Shown one piece after another: positions 1-8,399 of a stretch of 64,000 nucleotides of DNA. The stretch spans positions 372,001-436,000 of the forward strand of contig NZ_VMHP01000002.1 of NCBI RefSeq assembly GCF_008795985.1. The letters are read 5' to 3'. The stretch comes from Marinobacter halotolerans (GTDB lineage Bacteria; Pseudomonadota; Gammaproteobacteria; Pseudomonadales; Oleiphilaceae). The translations under genes were made by a program, and so were the position numbers. Under the pieces are notes generated by a model that was not told the origin of the DNA, ran no database searches, and saw only the letters and a list, made by a program, of their open reading frames with translations. Position 1 is the stretch's first letter. Every line of letters starts with the position of its first letter.

Positions 1-408
1 ATATGCTGTGCCTCCACTGCCAATGCCTCCTAGAGCTTTTTCGCCACTAATGGACCGGTTTTCCGGTAATGATCTGCCTGCCCAGGATAGAATAATCTCT
101 ACGTTTTCCCGCTTTTTAGCAGGACCAATGTTGCTGGGACACAGCAGCATGACCCACATGATTTCGGCGCAGAGAATTTTCGCATCATCGCTGGCTGGCT
201 CAAGTTGCTTTTCTAGCTTCTCGACAAAGTTGCCACTGCCGTCGTCGAGGTTGTCTACGTAGTGAGTTATCAGCTCTTCGATATTTTCCTGCGTCCAGAT
301 TTTGCCAAAACCAAATACAGATTCGCCTTTGAGAAGTGAGTCTTTTTTCCATATTTCAGCTGCTTTCAAGACCGCTTCTGCATCCATGTCCCCACAAAAT
401 CTGCTCAC
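1..408 (-). CDS. McrB-like AAA+ protein, N-terminal part (runs off the left edge)
   Basis: The reverse strand is open from a GTG at 408 to the window edge (136 codons). Its residues resemble the N-terminal region of McrB-related AAA+ proteins: an acidic helical stretch with an IWTQEN segment, then FVEKLEKQL, then an ILCAEIMWVMLL helix, and a GIGSGGTAY motif at the edge that in this family precedes the ATPase part. McrB proteins are GTP-driven motors that act with a McrC nuclease on modified or foreign DNA. Neither the Walker motifs nor a mcrC partner can be seen here. GTG at 408 is preferred because CGGAG lies 7 bases upstream; an in-frame ATG at 387 has only a very close GGGG. An in-frame stop at 454-456 rules out a longer start. 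The family call is by remembered resemblance and is moderate. Confidence 0.6.
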   Translation of the reverse strand, partial: MSRFCGDMDAEAVLKAAEIWKKDSLLKGESVFGFGKIWTQENIEELITHYVDNLDDGSGNFVEKLEKQLEPASDDAKILCAEIMWVMLLCPSNIGPAKKRENVEIILSWAGRSLPENRSISGEKALGGIGSGGTAY

Positions 409-659
409 AAATGGACTCCGAATTACTGAAATGAATGGATTATTTGATGGTCCTCACTTTAAACCGCATATTCGAGGATTGCGAGGAGGAGCGGCGACCG
501 TGTCATACGTTTGAAGCGATAGTTCTTCGTGTCTCTGCTGCTGCTCCAAAGGTTGAATTTAGGGCAAGTTTCATCCGAGAGCGCTTTCCTTGATAAGCTG
601 ATCGACAATTCAGGAGCGCTTTGAGTTGATGCCTTTATCCCATGGTGGAATAGATACTC

Positions 660-2339
660 GTGACTGACGTCTACAGCCAGAAGGCCAGAGCTTTCTATGA
701 CCAGTACCAGTCGCTTACCTTCGAACAGGTTCACCAAGACTGGCTCTCCTTCCTTGGCGATAAATCAGGCCTTGCTCTGGATGTCGGCGCAGGCAGCGGT
801 CGCGATGCCAGCGCCCTTTCAGCGCGGGGCTGGGACGTTGTCGCGGTGGAGCCTGCCGCTGGCTTACGAGAGTTGGGGCAGGACGCCACTCGCAGCCAGA
901 GCATTCATTGGGTAGACGATCAGTTACCCGATCTAGGTAAGATCCGGCAGCTCAGCTATCGCTTCGATCTCATTCTTGTTTCCGCCGTCTGGATGCATAT
1001 CCCGCCCTCTGATCGTGAACGTGCTTTTCGAATCCTGACTGAGCTTTTGGCACCGGGTGGCATGCTGGTGATTACGCTCCGGCATGGGCCCGGTGATGGC
1101 GAACGGCTTTTTTACGATGTCAGTAGGGAAGAGCTGGAGGGTTTTGCCAAGCGCCGGGCACTGATCCCGCTTCCGTTGCCGGTTGGGCGCAATAAGGATG
1201 AGCTTCAGAGGGACGAAGTTTCCTGGGAGACCCTGGCATTTCGGTTGGCGGACGACGGCACAGGTGCATTGCCGACCATCCGTCACATCATCGTTAATGA
1301 TAATAAGTCCTCGACTTACAAGTTGGGTTTGCTGCGAACCCTTGTCCGGATTGCTGACGGAGCGCCCGGCTTGGCGCTTAAGCGTACTGATGACTGGGTG
1401 GATATTCCGCTTGGGGCGGTCGGACTGTTCTGGATTATGCTCTATCACCCCTTGGTTCTACGGCATCAACTGAGGCAAGCGCCAGGTAGTCGTGGCTATG
1501 GCTTTGCCACCGCGGATTTCTTCAAGCTGCAGAATTTCATGCCTCTGGATTTCAGAGTGGGTATGGCGCTGTCGGCAGATGTTGCTCCGGTAGTCCTTCG
1601 TGCTATCCGGGATGCTTGCTCGACCATTCTCAAGAATCCCGCACATTTTACGACCTGGCCCGGCAGTAACCGTCCGATCTTCGAGGGCGGTTCGGCCAGA
1701 ATGACCATCAAGAAGGCACCAGCGCGTTTGGACAAAGCAACGCTTTCCCGTTTTGGTACCTTCCGTGTTCCTTCATTTCTCTGGGATGCATTCAGTCGCT
1801 ATGCGTGCTGGATTGAGCCTGCGATTGTTAATGAATGGATTGATTTGATGGGTAGCTGGGATCTGCGTTACCGCATTGATGACTATCATCGTGGTTTGCA
1901 GTGGGTTGAAGGTCGTCGCGATACGTCAGTTGTTCGCCAAATGATTAACCAGCAGCTCCAGACAGGCAGGGTGGAGTGTGTGTGGACGGCCAAAAATCTC
2001 AAAGCCGAGCGGTTTGACGTCGACCACTGCTTTCCGTGGTCGCGATGGAACAACAACGATCTCTGGAATCTGATGCCAGCGACCCATACAGCGAATGCCT
2101 CCAAGTCTGAAAAGCTGCCGGGGGACTTGCTGCTCAAGGAGGCGCACCCTCGAGTAGTAAATTGGTGGGAGCAAGCCATTGTGGGCACGTCTCGTGAGGA
2201 GCAGTTCTTCTCAGAGGCTGAGGCCTCGCTACCATTGCTGGGGCAGGAGCGAACCGTGGAAGGCGTTTTTGAGGGGATGCTTCAGCAGCGATTGAGGTTG
2301 AAGATCAACCTTCAGTTGGCTGAATGGTTAGGCGTTTAG
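660..2339 (+). CDS. SAM-dependent methyltransferase / HNH endonuclease fusion protein
   Basis: This 559-residue protein has two recognisable ends. The first 170 residues are a class I SAM methyltransferase: motif I LDVGAGSGRD at about 40-49, an acidic VAVEP after the second strand, and a post-motif LLAPGGMLVITLRHG. It lacks the NPPY or PC motif of DNA amino- or cytosine-methyltransferases, so the target is unknown. Residues about 437-485 form an HNH nuclease centre: DVDHCFPWSRW (His about 456), then NNNDLWNL and NASKSEKLP. The middle (about 180-430) has no domain I recognise, though its segment FRVPSFLWDAF with a following IEP helix is typical of proteins carrying this HNH type. Start is GTG with GGTGG about 11 bases upstream. 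It diverges from the McrB-like gene, and the amine oxidase gene follows 46 bases downstream. A defence role is inference. Confidence 0.8.
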   Translation: MTDVYSQKARAFYDQYQSLTFEQVHQDWLSFLGDKSGLALDVGAGSGRDASALSARGWDVVAVEPAAGLRELGQDATRSQSIHWVDDQLPDLGKIRQLSYRFDLILVSAVWMHIPPSDRERAFRILTELLAPGGMLVITLRHGPGDGERLFYDVSREELEGFAKRRALIPLPLPVGRNKDELQRDEVSWETLAFRLADDGTGALPTIRHIIVNDNKSSTYKLGLLRTLVRIADGAPGLALKRTDDWVDIPLGAVGLFWIMLYHPLVLRHQLRQAPGSRGYGFATADFFKLQNFMPLDFRVGMALSADVAPVVLRAIRDACSTILKNPAHFTTWPGSNRPIFEGGSARMTIKKAPARLDKATLSRFGTFRVPSFLWDAFSRYACWIEPAIVNEWIDLMGSWDLRYRIDDYHRGLQWVEGRRDTSVVRQMINQQLQTGRVECVWTAKNLKAERFDVDHCFPWSRWNNNDLWNLMPATHTANASKSEKLPGDLLLKEAHPRVVNWWEQAIVGTSREEQFFSEAEASLPLLGQERTVEGVFEGMLQQRLRLKINLQLAEWLGV

Positions 2340-2385
2340 AACCGTATATCACCGAGACAACACGATCATCACGGGAAGTTCCCTT

Positions 2386-3459
2386 ATGCAAAACGTCCGC
2401 ATCGCCATTGTTGGCGCCGGCCTGGCGGGTTTATACGCCGCTTATTCACTTGAGAAGAGGGGCATCAAGGACTATGTCATTCTCGAGGCCCGGGAGGTTC
2501 TTGGTGGGCGGATTGCTTCTACGATGTCAGGCGTTGGGGGCTTCGATCTCGGGCCCTCCTGGTTCTGGCCCGCATTCCAGACCGATATGGCGCGACTGGT
2601 AGAAGATCTTGAACTGGAGACCTTCCAGCAATTTGAAACCGGCGACATGCTGCTGGAGCGTTCATCGAATCAGCCGCCTGAGAGAACCCGTGGGTACGTC
2701 AATTCTCCGCCGTCTATGCGCATCGCCGGTGGCATGTATGCCCTCATTGATGTTTTATACCGGCGGATTGATTCAGCACGTGTAGTGACAGGCCAGGCGG
2801 TCCGCCAGCTGCGCATGTCAGAACCACATGTGGAGTTAGTGAGCGAAAATGCGAGAGGAGAAACCTTTAGCCATTTTGCAGACCATGTGTTGTTGGCCAT
2901 GCCGCCTAGATTGGTTGAGTCTCAGCTTACGTTTTCCCCCGCCTTGCCTGACGAGCTTGCAAGCCAGTGGCGAGGGACGGATACCTGGATGGCCCCTCAT
3001 GCAAAATATATGGCCGTGTTCGACCAGCCTTTCTGGCGGGATCAGGGGTTATCCGGGGAGGCTCGAAGTGCCGTTGGGCCAATGGTTGAGATCCATGATG
3101 CTTCTGCTCCGGGCGGGAAGGCGGCCTTGTTTGGTTTCCTGGGTGTGCCTGCTGATGTGCGCTCTAGTGTTTCTGAGGAAGAGCTTATGACTGCTTGCCG
3201 CACCCAGTTTATGCGACTGTTTGGTTCGCAAGCGGACAAACCAGAGGCAGAATTTATCAAGGACTGGGCTAGAGAGATTTACACCGCCACCGACTCGGAT
3301 CAAAGATCCTCTGGCGATCACCCGATGCCTGCCTTGTCGCCGATCTCAGGGGTATGGACTAACCGGGTAACCGGCATTGGCAGTGAGTGGTCACGTGAGT
3401 TTACGGGGTACCTGGCCGGCGCTATTGATGCGGTCAATCGCGGCCTGGATTCTTTTTAG
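2386..3459 (+). CDS. FAD-dependent amine oxidase family protein
   Basis: A flavoprotein of 357 residues of the flavin monoamine oxidase/NAD(P)-binding Rossmann family. The N-terminus shows the dinucleotide-binding GxGxxG as VGAGLAGLYAA (about 9-19), an acidic residue after the second strand (LEAREVLGGRI), and the GGR motif that contacts FAD. The C-terminus carries an SGVWTNRVTGIGSEWSREFTGYLAGAIDA segment, which matches the second FAD-binding motif of amine oxidases. It is shorter than typical monoamine oxidases (about 430-500), so the substrate is uncertain. The ATG has GGGAAG about 8 bases upstream. It may be co-transcribed with the methyltransferase-HNH gene, 46 bases before it, but a functional link is not evident. 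Confidence 0.8.
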   Translation: MQNVRIAIVGAGLAGLYAAYSLEKRGIKDYVILEAREVLGGRIASTMSGVGGFDLGPSWFWPAFQTDMARLVEDLELETFQQFETGDMLLERSSNQPPERTRGYVNSPPSMRIAGGMYALIDVLYRRIDSARVVTGQAVRQLRMSEPHVELVSENARGETFSHFADHVLLAMPPRLVESQLTFSPALPDELASQWRGTDTWMAPHAKYMAVFDQPFWRDQGLSGEARSAVGPMVEIHDASAPGGKAALFGFLGVPADVRSSVSEEELMTACRTQFMRLFGSQADKPEAEFIKDWAREIYTATDSDQRSSGDHPMPALSPISGVWTNRVTGIGSEWSREFTGYLAGAIDAVNRGLDSF

Positions 3460-3540
3460 GAGGGTTCGCGGAAAGGGGCAGAGCCCCGGCGCGAGCTGAG
3501 AGCGTCCGCCCGGGCCCGGGGAATCGTCGCCGGGTTGCTT

Positions 3541-3798
3541 CTATTTTGCAGCTAATGATTCGTGCTCGCGAATCATGCCAGAAAGCCGGTCTTTCAGATT
3601 CAGGCGCTGCTTCTTGAGATCTTCCAGATGCTCGTCAGAGGTGTTCTCTGCACCACCTTCGAAATGGTGAACGGCATGGTCCAGCTCATGGTACTCATCA
3701 AACAGTTTCGCGAAATGGTTGTTGGTGGTTTTCAGTTGATGAATGGCTTCTTTTGAGTCTGGGAATTCATGAATCAGATCGTGTTTTTCCAGTGTCAT
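3541..3798 (-). CDS. YdcH-like DUF465 small protein
   Basis: An 85-residue, highly charged, fully helical protein. It has the DUF465/YdcH pattern: an early HEFPDSKEAIHQLK, a central LFDEYHELDHAVHHFE and a late LKKQRLNLKDRL followed by an IREHE tail. Such proteins are common in proteobacteria, probably form coiled coils, and have no firmly known function. The gene converges on the amine oxidase gene; the short gap between them is very GC-rich and includes a 12-base perfect palindrome at 3509-3520. Identity as DUF465 is fairly secure; role is unknown. Confidence 0.82.
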   Translation of the reverse strand: MTLEKHDLIHEFPDSKEAIHQLKTTNNHFAKLFDEYHELDHAVHHFEGGAENTSDEHLEDLKKQRLNLKDRLSGMIREHESLAAK

Positions 3799-4315
3799 AA
3801 AGACGATGCCTTTGATTGCGGAATGTGTTCAGGTTTGCGCTGTTATTGGCAAACCGTACGGCAAGGTGATGACCAGTGACAAGCCGTGCAGGCGTAGGCA
3901 TTTATGCGCATCCTGCGGCGCCGTTTTACCGAACCGGATTGCCAAAGCCGCCTGCAGACCGTCCGCCAGGCAGTTATTGAATCTGCCAGGCCATGTAAGC
4001 TTCAAAAATAGTTCACTTCTGCAAATAGACTGAAAAATCAAAAGCTAAGCCGCAAGATTTTACAAACTAAACCTTTCACTTTTGATCAACCTGACGCATC
4101 ATCCTACGCATAACGGAAATGTAATGTCTTATTAAGCGACAGTGGATGTCGGCGCCTTCCTGGTTAAAGTCCTCTTCACTTCATAAGCCTGTCTACTTCA
4201 ACAATGGCGAGTATTGGCACTCGGCGGCGTTGGCGTGTCCGTTATCCAAGCTACAACAAACCTGTTTGAATCCGGTAAACGGTCAAACAAACTGCATTAG
4301 CAAAGGGATGTATTC
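3799..4315. other. Intergenic stretch without a convincing gene
   Basis: About 517 bases lie between the divergent DUF465 gene and the outer-membrane protein gene. The short open frames here (for example 3806-4033 on plus and 3829-4041 on minus) have no recognisable protein pattern, no good ribosome site, and mirror one another. The part from about 4020 to 4140 is AT-rich and should hold the promoters of both flanking genes. I could not fix a promoter with confidence. Confidence 0.5.
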
Positions 4316-4864
4316 ATGTTCAAGAAAGCAGCGATGATTTCAGTACTGGCGATCTCTGCCTCACCTGTCTTTGCAGAAGACTCCGCAGAAGAAAAGCAGT
4401 TCTCCATCGGCATTGCCTCATTTGCCACCGTCATTCGCACTGATACGGGTTTTGGAACGGGGTCTGATGACTTTTCAGGGTTTGCGTTGCTCGGGACAGG
4501 GGCTGTTAATGACAACGTCGGCTTCCGGCTAACCTACGCCAGCCAAAGCCATGACACCGACTCCAATCTGGATCTGAACGCAATTGAGGGCAGCCTGATC
4601 GCAGGTACCGGCCTTGCCACAACCGGTTTCAAGGCCTACGGCTCGCTCGGCTTTTTCAATGAAACACTGGAATATAGCGGCTTTAGCCAGGAGTTCGATT
4701 TTAGCGGCCTGATGTTCGGTGGCGGAATTGGCTATAACTGGAACCCGGTGTCCCTGGAGTTCTGGGTCAACTTCCGTGATTCCAGTGATTATGAAGACTT
4801 TGTCGGCGGCGGTTATGATGTTACCGCTACGTCTGGTGGCCTGGCGTTATCCGCGAGGTTCTGA
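4316..4864 (+). CDS. Outer-membrane beta-barrel family protein
   Basis: The 182-residue product begins with a signal peptide (MFKKAAMISVLAISASPVFA, likely cut before EDS). The rest is an alternating pattern rich in Gly, Ser, Phe and Tyr, with repeated amphipathic strands such as GFRLTYASQSHD, GFKAYGSLGFFNETLEYSG and LMFGGGIGYNWNPVSLEFWVNF. It ends in the terminal aromatic strand LALSARF, as expected for BAM-assembled barrels. The size suggests an eight-stranded OmpA/OmpW-like barrel. GGG lies 8-10 bases before the ATG. Substrate or binding role is unknown. It stands alone between divergent and downstream genes. Confidence 0.72.
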   Translation: MFKKAAMISVLAISASPVFAEDSAEEKQFSIGIASFATVIRTDTGFGTGSDDFSGFALLGTGAVNDNVGFRLTYASQSHDTDSNLDLNAIEGSLIAGTGLATTGFKAYGSLGFFNETLEYSGFSQEFDFSGLMFGGGIGYNWNPVSLEFWVNFRDSSDYEDFVGGGYDVTATSGGLALSARF

Positions 4865-5004
4865 TGACACTGCCTTATCTCAAGACCATTCTCTGGATTG
4901 AGTGAGGCAGGCATCGTGTGATTTCTCCCGGGATTACAGTTGCTTCGAAAGGCCAGGGCATCAGATAGGGCGGGCCACTCGAATCACACGCGGGGAGCGC
5001 ATGC

Positions 5005-5883
5005 ATGAATTTCGGAGAGAATTTCAAAGAAGCCCGGATTGAAACATCCGGCGCCGCCATCAATCTGGTGCATGGCGGGCAGGGCAGGCAACCCCTGTTG
5101 TTGCTCCATGGCTATCCGCAGACCCATGTCATGTGGCACCGGGTCGTTCCTTTCCTGGCACCCCATTTCCACATCGTCTGCCCCGACCTTCGGGGTTACG
5201 GCGACAGTGAGAGGCCGCCGTCCGATCCTGATCACAGCGCCTATTCAAAGCGGGCCATGGCTTCGGACATGGCGCAGGTGATGAAAGAGCTGGGCCATGA
5301 GCAGTTTCTGGTCGCAGGCCATGACCGCGGCGCCCGGGTGGCTCACCGGATGGCGCTGGATTATCCGGAAAGGGTCAGCCGGGCCTGTGTCATGGACATT
5401 GCGCCGACGCTGCACATGTTCAACCACACAGATCAGCAGTTTGCGACCGGCTACTATCACTGGTTCTTTCTGATTCAGCCGGACGGGCTACCGGAGCGGA
5501 TGATCGGCTGCGATCCCGAGTATTACCTGACTGAAAAGCTGAAGCGATGGAGCGGGCCCGAAGCACAGTTTGATCCAGATGCGTTGGCGGAATATGTGCG
5601 GTGTTTCAGCGAACCGGCGGCGATTCACGCGTCCTGCGAGGATTACAGGGCAGCGGCCACCATTGATCTGAAACACGATGAGCAGGACCGGGGCCGTAAG
5701 ATCGAGTGTCCCTTATTGGTACTCTGGGGAAATCAGGGTTTTGTTCACCGCACTTATGACGTGCTCGAGGTATGGCGGGGCTATGCCAAACAAGTGGAAG
5801 GCCAGGCGCTGGACTGCGGGCATTTTCTGCCGGAGGAGGCACCTGAGGAGGTGGCGAGGGCGTTGCTGGGTTTTATCAGATAA
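5005..5883 (+). CDS. Haloacetate (fluoroacetate) dehalogenase-like alpha/beta hydrolase
   Basis: A 292-residue alpha/beta-fold hydrolase. The nucleophile elbow carries Asp rather than Ser (AGHDRGAR, Asp107), the mark of haloalkane/haloacetate dehalogenases and epoxide hydrolases. Further matches to the fluoroacetate dehalogenase site are visible: Arg108 and Arg111 (carboxylate grip), Asp131 (acid partner, MDIAP), His152-Trp153 (halide site, YHWFFLIQP), Tyr214 (CEDYRAAATIDL) and His273 (DCGHFLPEE). The enzyme family hydrolyses haloacetates to glycolate through an ester on Asp. Two ATGs lie close together; 5005 follows GGGGAGCG at a suitable distance. No haloacid transporter or regulator is next to it. 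An epoxide hydrolase is the alternative, but the Arg, His-Trp and Tyr set argues for dehalogenation. Confidence 0.78.
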   Translation: MNFGENFKEARIETSGAAINLVHGGQGRQPLLLLHGYPQTHVMWHRVVPFLAPHFHIVCPDLRGYGDSERPPSDPDHSAYSKRAMASDMAQVMKELGHEQFLVAGHDRGARVAHRMALDYPERVSRACVMDIAPTLHMFNHTDQQFATGYYHWFFLIQPDGLPERMIGCDPEYYLTEKLKRWSGPEAQFDPDALAEYVRCFSEPAAIHASCEDYRAAATIDLKHDEQDRGRKIECPLLVLWGNQGFVHRTYDVLEVWRGYAKQVEGQALDCGHFLPEEAPEEVARALLGFIR

Positions 5884-5931
5884 GCATGAAAGCAGCGAAT
5901 CGAACTATAACTTCAAGGATGGAGAGATAGC

Positions 5932-6537
5932 ATGAGTGACGAAAATACCGCCCCAATTGTGATCTATGAAAATGCCGATCATGCAGTTGAGGTGCGCCTG
6001 GATGAGGCTCAAGAAACTCTATGGTTAACACAGGCACAAATGGGCACGTTGTTTGGAGTAAAGCCCCAGAACATCACAATGCACCTGAAGAATATCTATG
6101 CGGAGGGTGAGCTGGTAGAGGAAGGAACTTGTAAGGATTTCTTACAAGTTCAGTCTGAAGGCGGGCGAGAGGTAAGGCGCAAGCGGAAACATTACAGCTT
6201 GGACGCTGTAATTTCTGTGGGTTATCGAATTAGCTCTGCTCGAGCAACCAGATTCAGAGTATGGGCCACCCGCATTTTACGCGAGCACCTCACCCAGGGC
6301 TGGACCATTAGCCGCCATCGCTTTGAAGAGAACGCCCAGGAGCTTGAAGCGGCCTTAAGGTTGGTGCGCAAGGCAGCTCAGAGTCCTTCATCAGTCTGTC
6401 TTCGGTGAGCCTGCTTACCCCAGTGTGGAGTCGAAGGCGGCGCATCTGTTGTACTTTGTGATCAAGAACCATCCGAATCCGACCCTGCAAATAAAGACAC
6501 CATGATCCGTCTGATCATGAATATGCTGGCGGGTTAA
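5932..6537 (+). pseudogene. RhuM-family (virulence RhuM/Fic-like) gene, decayed by two deletions
   Basis: The first 150 or so codons read as an intact RhuM N-terminus: IVIYENADHAVEVRLDEAQETLWLTQAQM, then a KPQNITMHLKNIY helix and the HYSLDAVISVGYRI motif. Normal RhuM proteins have about 330-340 residues. Here the frame breaks after LRLVRKAAQSP and stops at 6406-6408. The C-terminal half survives as remnants in other frames. From 6401, FGEPAYPSVESKAAHLLYFV followed by IKNHP is the start of the Fic/DOC-like part. From about 6473 the other frame gives SESDPANKDTMIRLIMNMLA, G and a stop at 6535-6537, the normal family C-terminus. So one deletion removed the middle and a second removed the catalytic loop region. 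The start has a good GGAGAG ribosome site. A truncated product could still be made but would lack the C-terminal domain. Confidence 0.82.
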
Positions 6538-6542
6538 GGCTA

Positions 6543-8294
6543 TCAGGCGGTGTGTCCGGCCAGAAATGCCGGCATTTGGTCGGCCGGCATTGGCCTCGCG
6601 TAGAGAAATCCCTGCGCCAGATCGCAACCGACGTCTTTCACGAGTTTATGCTGTTCAGCGGTCTCCACGCCTTCGACGACGACGCTCAAGCCAAGACTGT
6701 GTCCCACGGTAATCATGGCCTGCATAATTGCCATGTCGCTCTCGTTTTCCATGGCATGGTGCAGAAAGCTCCTGTCTATCTTGATGCCGCATACGGGGAG
6801 CTTGCGCAGATAAACCAGAGACGAGTAACCGGTGCCGAAATCATCAATAGAGATGTGCACGCCAGACGCTTTCAGTTTTTCCAGCTGAGCTATTTGCCCA
6901 TCATCGCCGCCAACAACTTCATTTTCAGTCAGCTCTACACCCAATTGCGCGGGTGACAGGTTGTATCGTTCAAGCGTTTGTAAAATCTGATCTGCCAGAT
7001 GCGGATTAGTGAGCTGCCGGCCCGACAAATTGATATCTACGCGGGTGTTTTCAAGCGCCGTGCCTTTCCAGGCACTGAGCTGCTTGCAGGCGGATTCCAG
7101 CACCCAGTCCCCCACACGATTAATCAGGCCTGATTTCTCGGCTATGGGTATAAAAACAGCGGGAGGAACCGGCTGTGAATGTTCATCAAAGCAACGCAAG
7201 AGAGCTTCACAGGAGTCGGTGCCGCCGTGCTTCAGATCTATTTGAGGCTGAAAATGCAGTTGTAGGCTGTCTGATTCGATGGCCTTGCGGAGAAGGGCGG
7301 TAACATCTTGATAGTGAACAAGGCGATCATTGATATCCGGAGTATAAAAACAGATGCTGTTTTTACCCTTCTCTTTGGCCAGATACATGGCCGCGTCGGC
7401 GTTCCCCATCAGTTCCGCGCCCGTTGTCCCATTGTCTGGAAACAGACTGACACCAAAACTGGCCGTTACTGGATAATAGTCGCCTTCCAGGATGAAACCC
7501 TGGTCGAGTGTGTCAATCAGACGCCGGAGGATTTCGAGAACTCCCTCAGGCCCGTCGAAATCAAACAGCAACAAGACAAACTCATCGCCACCGAACCGAC
7601 TTAGCAGGTCGGAGCCGCGGACTTCTCTCTTGAAAGCTTCTGAAACCGCTTTGAGGAGCTTGTCTCCCTGATGGTGGCCAAGTGTGTCGTTAATGAGCTT
7701 AAAGTTGTCCAGATCAATGAAAACCACAGCGACAGAATGATCGTTCCGTTGGGCTGCATCCAGGCGTGATGAAAGCTCCGTCTCCATCAAGCGTCTGTTT
7801 GGCAATCCGGTCAAATCATCAAAGCTGGCTCTTCTGTACAACTCTTCTCGAGCTTTTTTCTGTTCTTCCAGGCTGATATCAATGCAGAACATTTCGCACT
7901 CACCGGTGTCCTGCTTGATCATCACGTGACTGGAGTAGACCGGAACCGGGTGGCCTTCCTTGTGTTGCAACTCCAATTCTTCCGAGGGGATACTGACGTT
8001 ATTTCTTAACCAGTTGTGGTGTGCCTGAATAACACCTTCACGCATGTGATCGGGGATGATTAAATCTTCCAGTAACTGTCCCTGCGCTTCCTCGCGCGTA
8101 TAGCCGTACAGGCGTCGGCTTGCGTCATTCCAGTAGATAACCTCGCGTTTCTTGTTATAGCCCTGAACGGCGATCATCGGGAGGCTTTCTATTAATTCAT
8201 AGAACTTCTGCTCGCTCTGCTCTGCGTAAGACTGTGATTGTCCATCACGGAATTTTGAAGACCCTTGTGTTCCGGCACCCGGCTTGTCTGGCAT
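6543..8294 (-). CDS. PAS-GGDEF-EAL cyclic-di-GMP signalling protein
   Basis: A cytosolic protein of about 583 residues. It has an N-terminal PAS domain (YNKKREVIYWNDASRRLYGYTREEA), then a GGDEF cyclase domain with intact RFGGDEF and the LTGLPNRR entry motif, then an EAL phosphodiesterase domain. The EAL domain has CEALLRC, NLSGRQL, ELTENE, DDFGTGYSSL, KIDRSF, VVEGVET and QGFLYARPM, so its metal and catalytic residues look complete. It may make or break cyclic-di-GMP depending on the PAS signal. The ATG at 8294 is chosen because GGAG lies 8 bases upstream; ATG 8315 and GTG 8324 are possible. No transmembrane segment is seen. Its 3' end nearly touches the RhuM remnant, which converges on it. 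Confidence 0.92.
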   Translation of the reverse strand: MPDKPGAGTQGSSKFRDGQSQSYAEQSEQKFYELIESLPMIAVQGYNKKREVIYWNDASRRLYGYTREEAQGQLLEDLIIPDHMREGVIQAHHNWLRNNVSIPSEELELQHKEGHPVPVYSSHVMIKQDTGECEMFCIDISLEEQKKAREELYRRASFDDLTGLPNRRLMETELSSRLDAAQRNDHSVAVVFIDLDNFKLINDTLGHHQGDKLLKAVSEAFKREVRGSDLLSRFGGDEFVLLLFDFDGPEGVLEILRRLIDTLDQGFILEGDYYPVTASFGVSLFPDNGTTGAELMGNADAAMYLAKEKGKNSICFYTPDINDRLVHYQDVTALLRKAIESDSLQLHFQPQIDLKHGGTDSCEALLRCFDEHSQPVPPAVFIPIAEKSGLINRVGDWVLESACKQLSAWKGTALENTRVDINLSGRQLTNPHLADQILQTLERYNLSPAQLGVELTENEVVGGDDGQIAQLEKLKASGVHISIDDFGTGYSSLVYLRKLPVCGIKIDRSFLHHAMENESDMAIMQAMITVGHSLGLSVVVEGVETAEQHKLVKDVGCDLAQGFLYARPMPADQMPAFLAGHTA

Positions 8295-8399
8295 ATTTGT
8301 GGCTCCGAAAATCATTTCAGGCACGTTAAGCCAATCGTCATAACGTTGGTATCAGGATAGGTTGGTATGTGTGCGTTTTCTAGCCGCCTATCAACGGTC

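Noticed and set aside
459..737. Minus-strand 92-codon frame between the McrB-like and the fusion gene
   Set aside because: Overlaps the start of the fusion gene and has no good start context or family resemblance.
933..1448. A 171-codon minus-strand frame inside the methyltransferase-HNH gene
   Set aside because: Overlaps a convincing coding frame and has no recognisable protein features.
3509..3520. 12-base GC palindrome between the amine oxidase and DUF465 genes
   Set aside because: It is perfect but has no T-run or repeat copy nearby, so it cannot be called a terminator or element.
3806..4033. Plus-strand 75-codon frame in the long gap
   Set aside because: Mirrored by an equally long minus frame, no ribosome site, no pattern; treated as non-coding.
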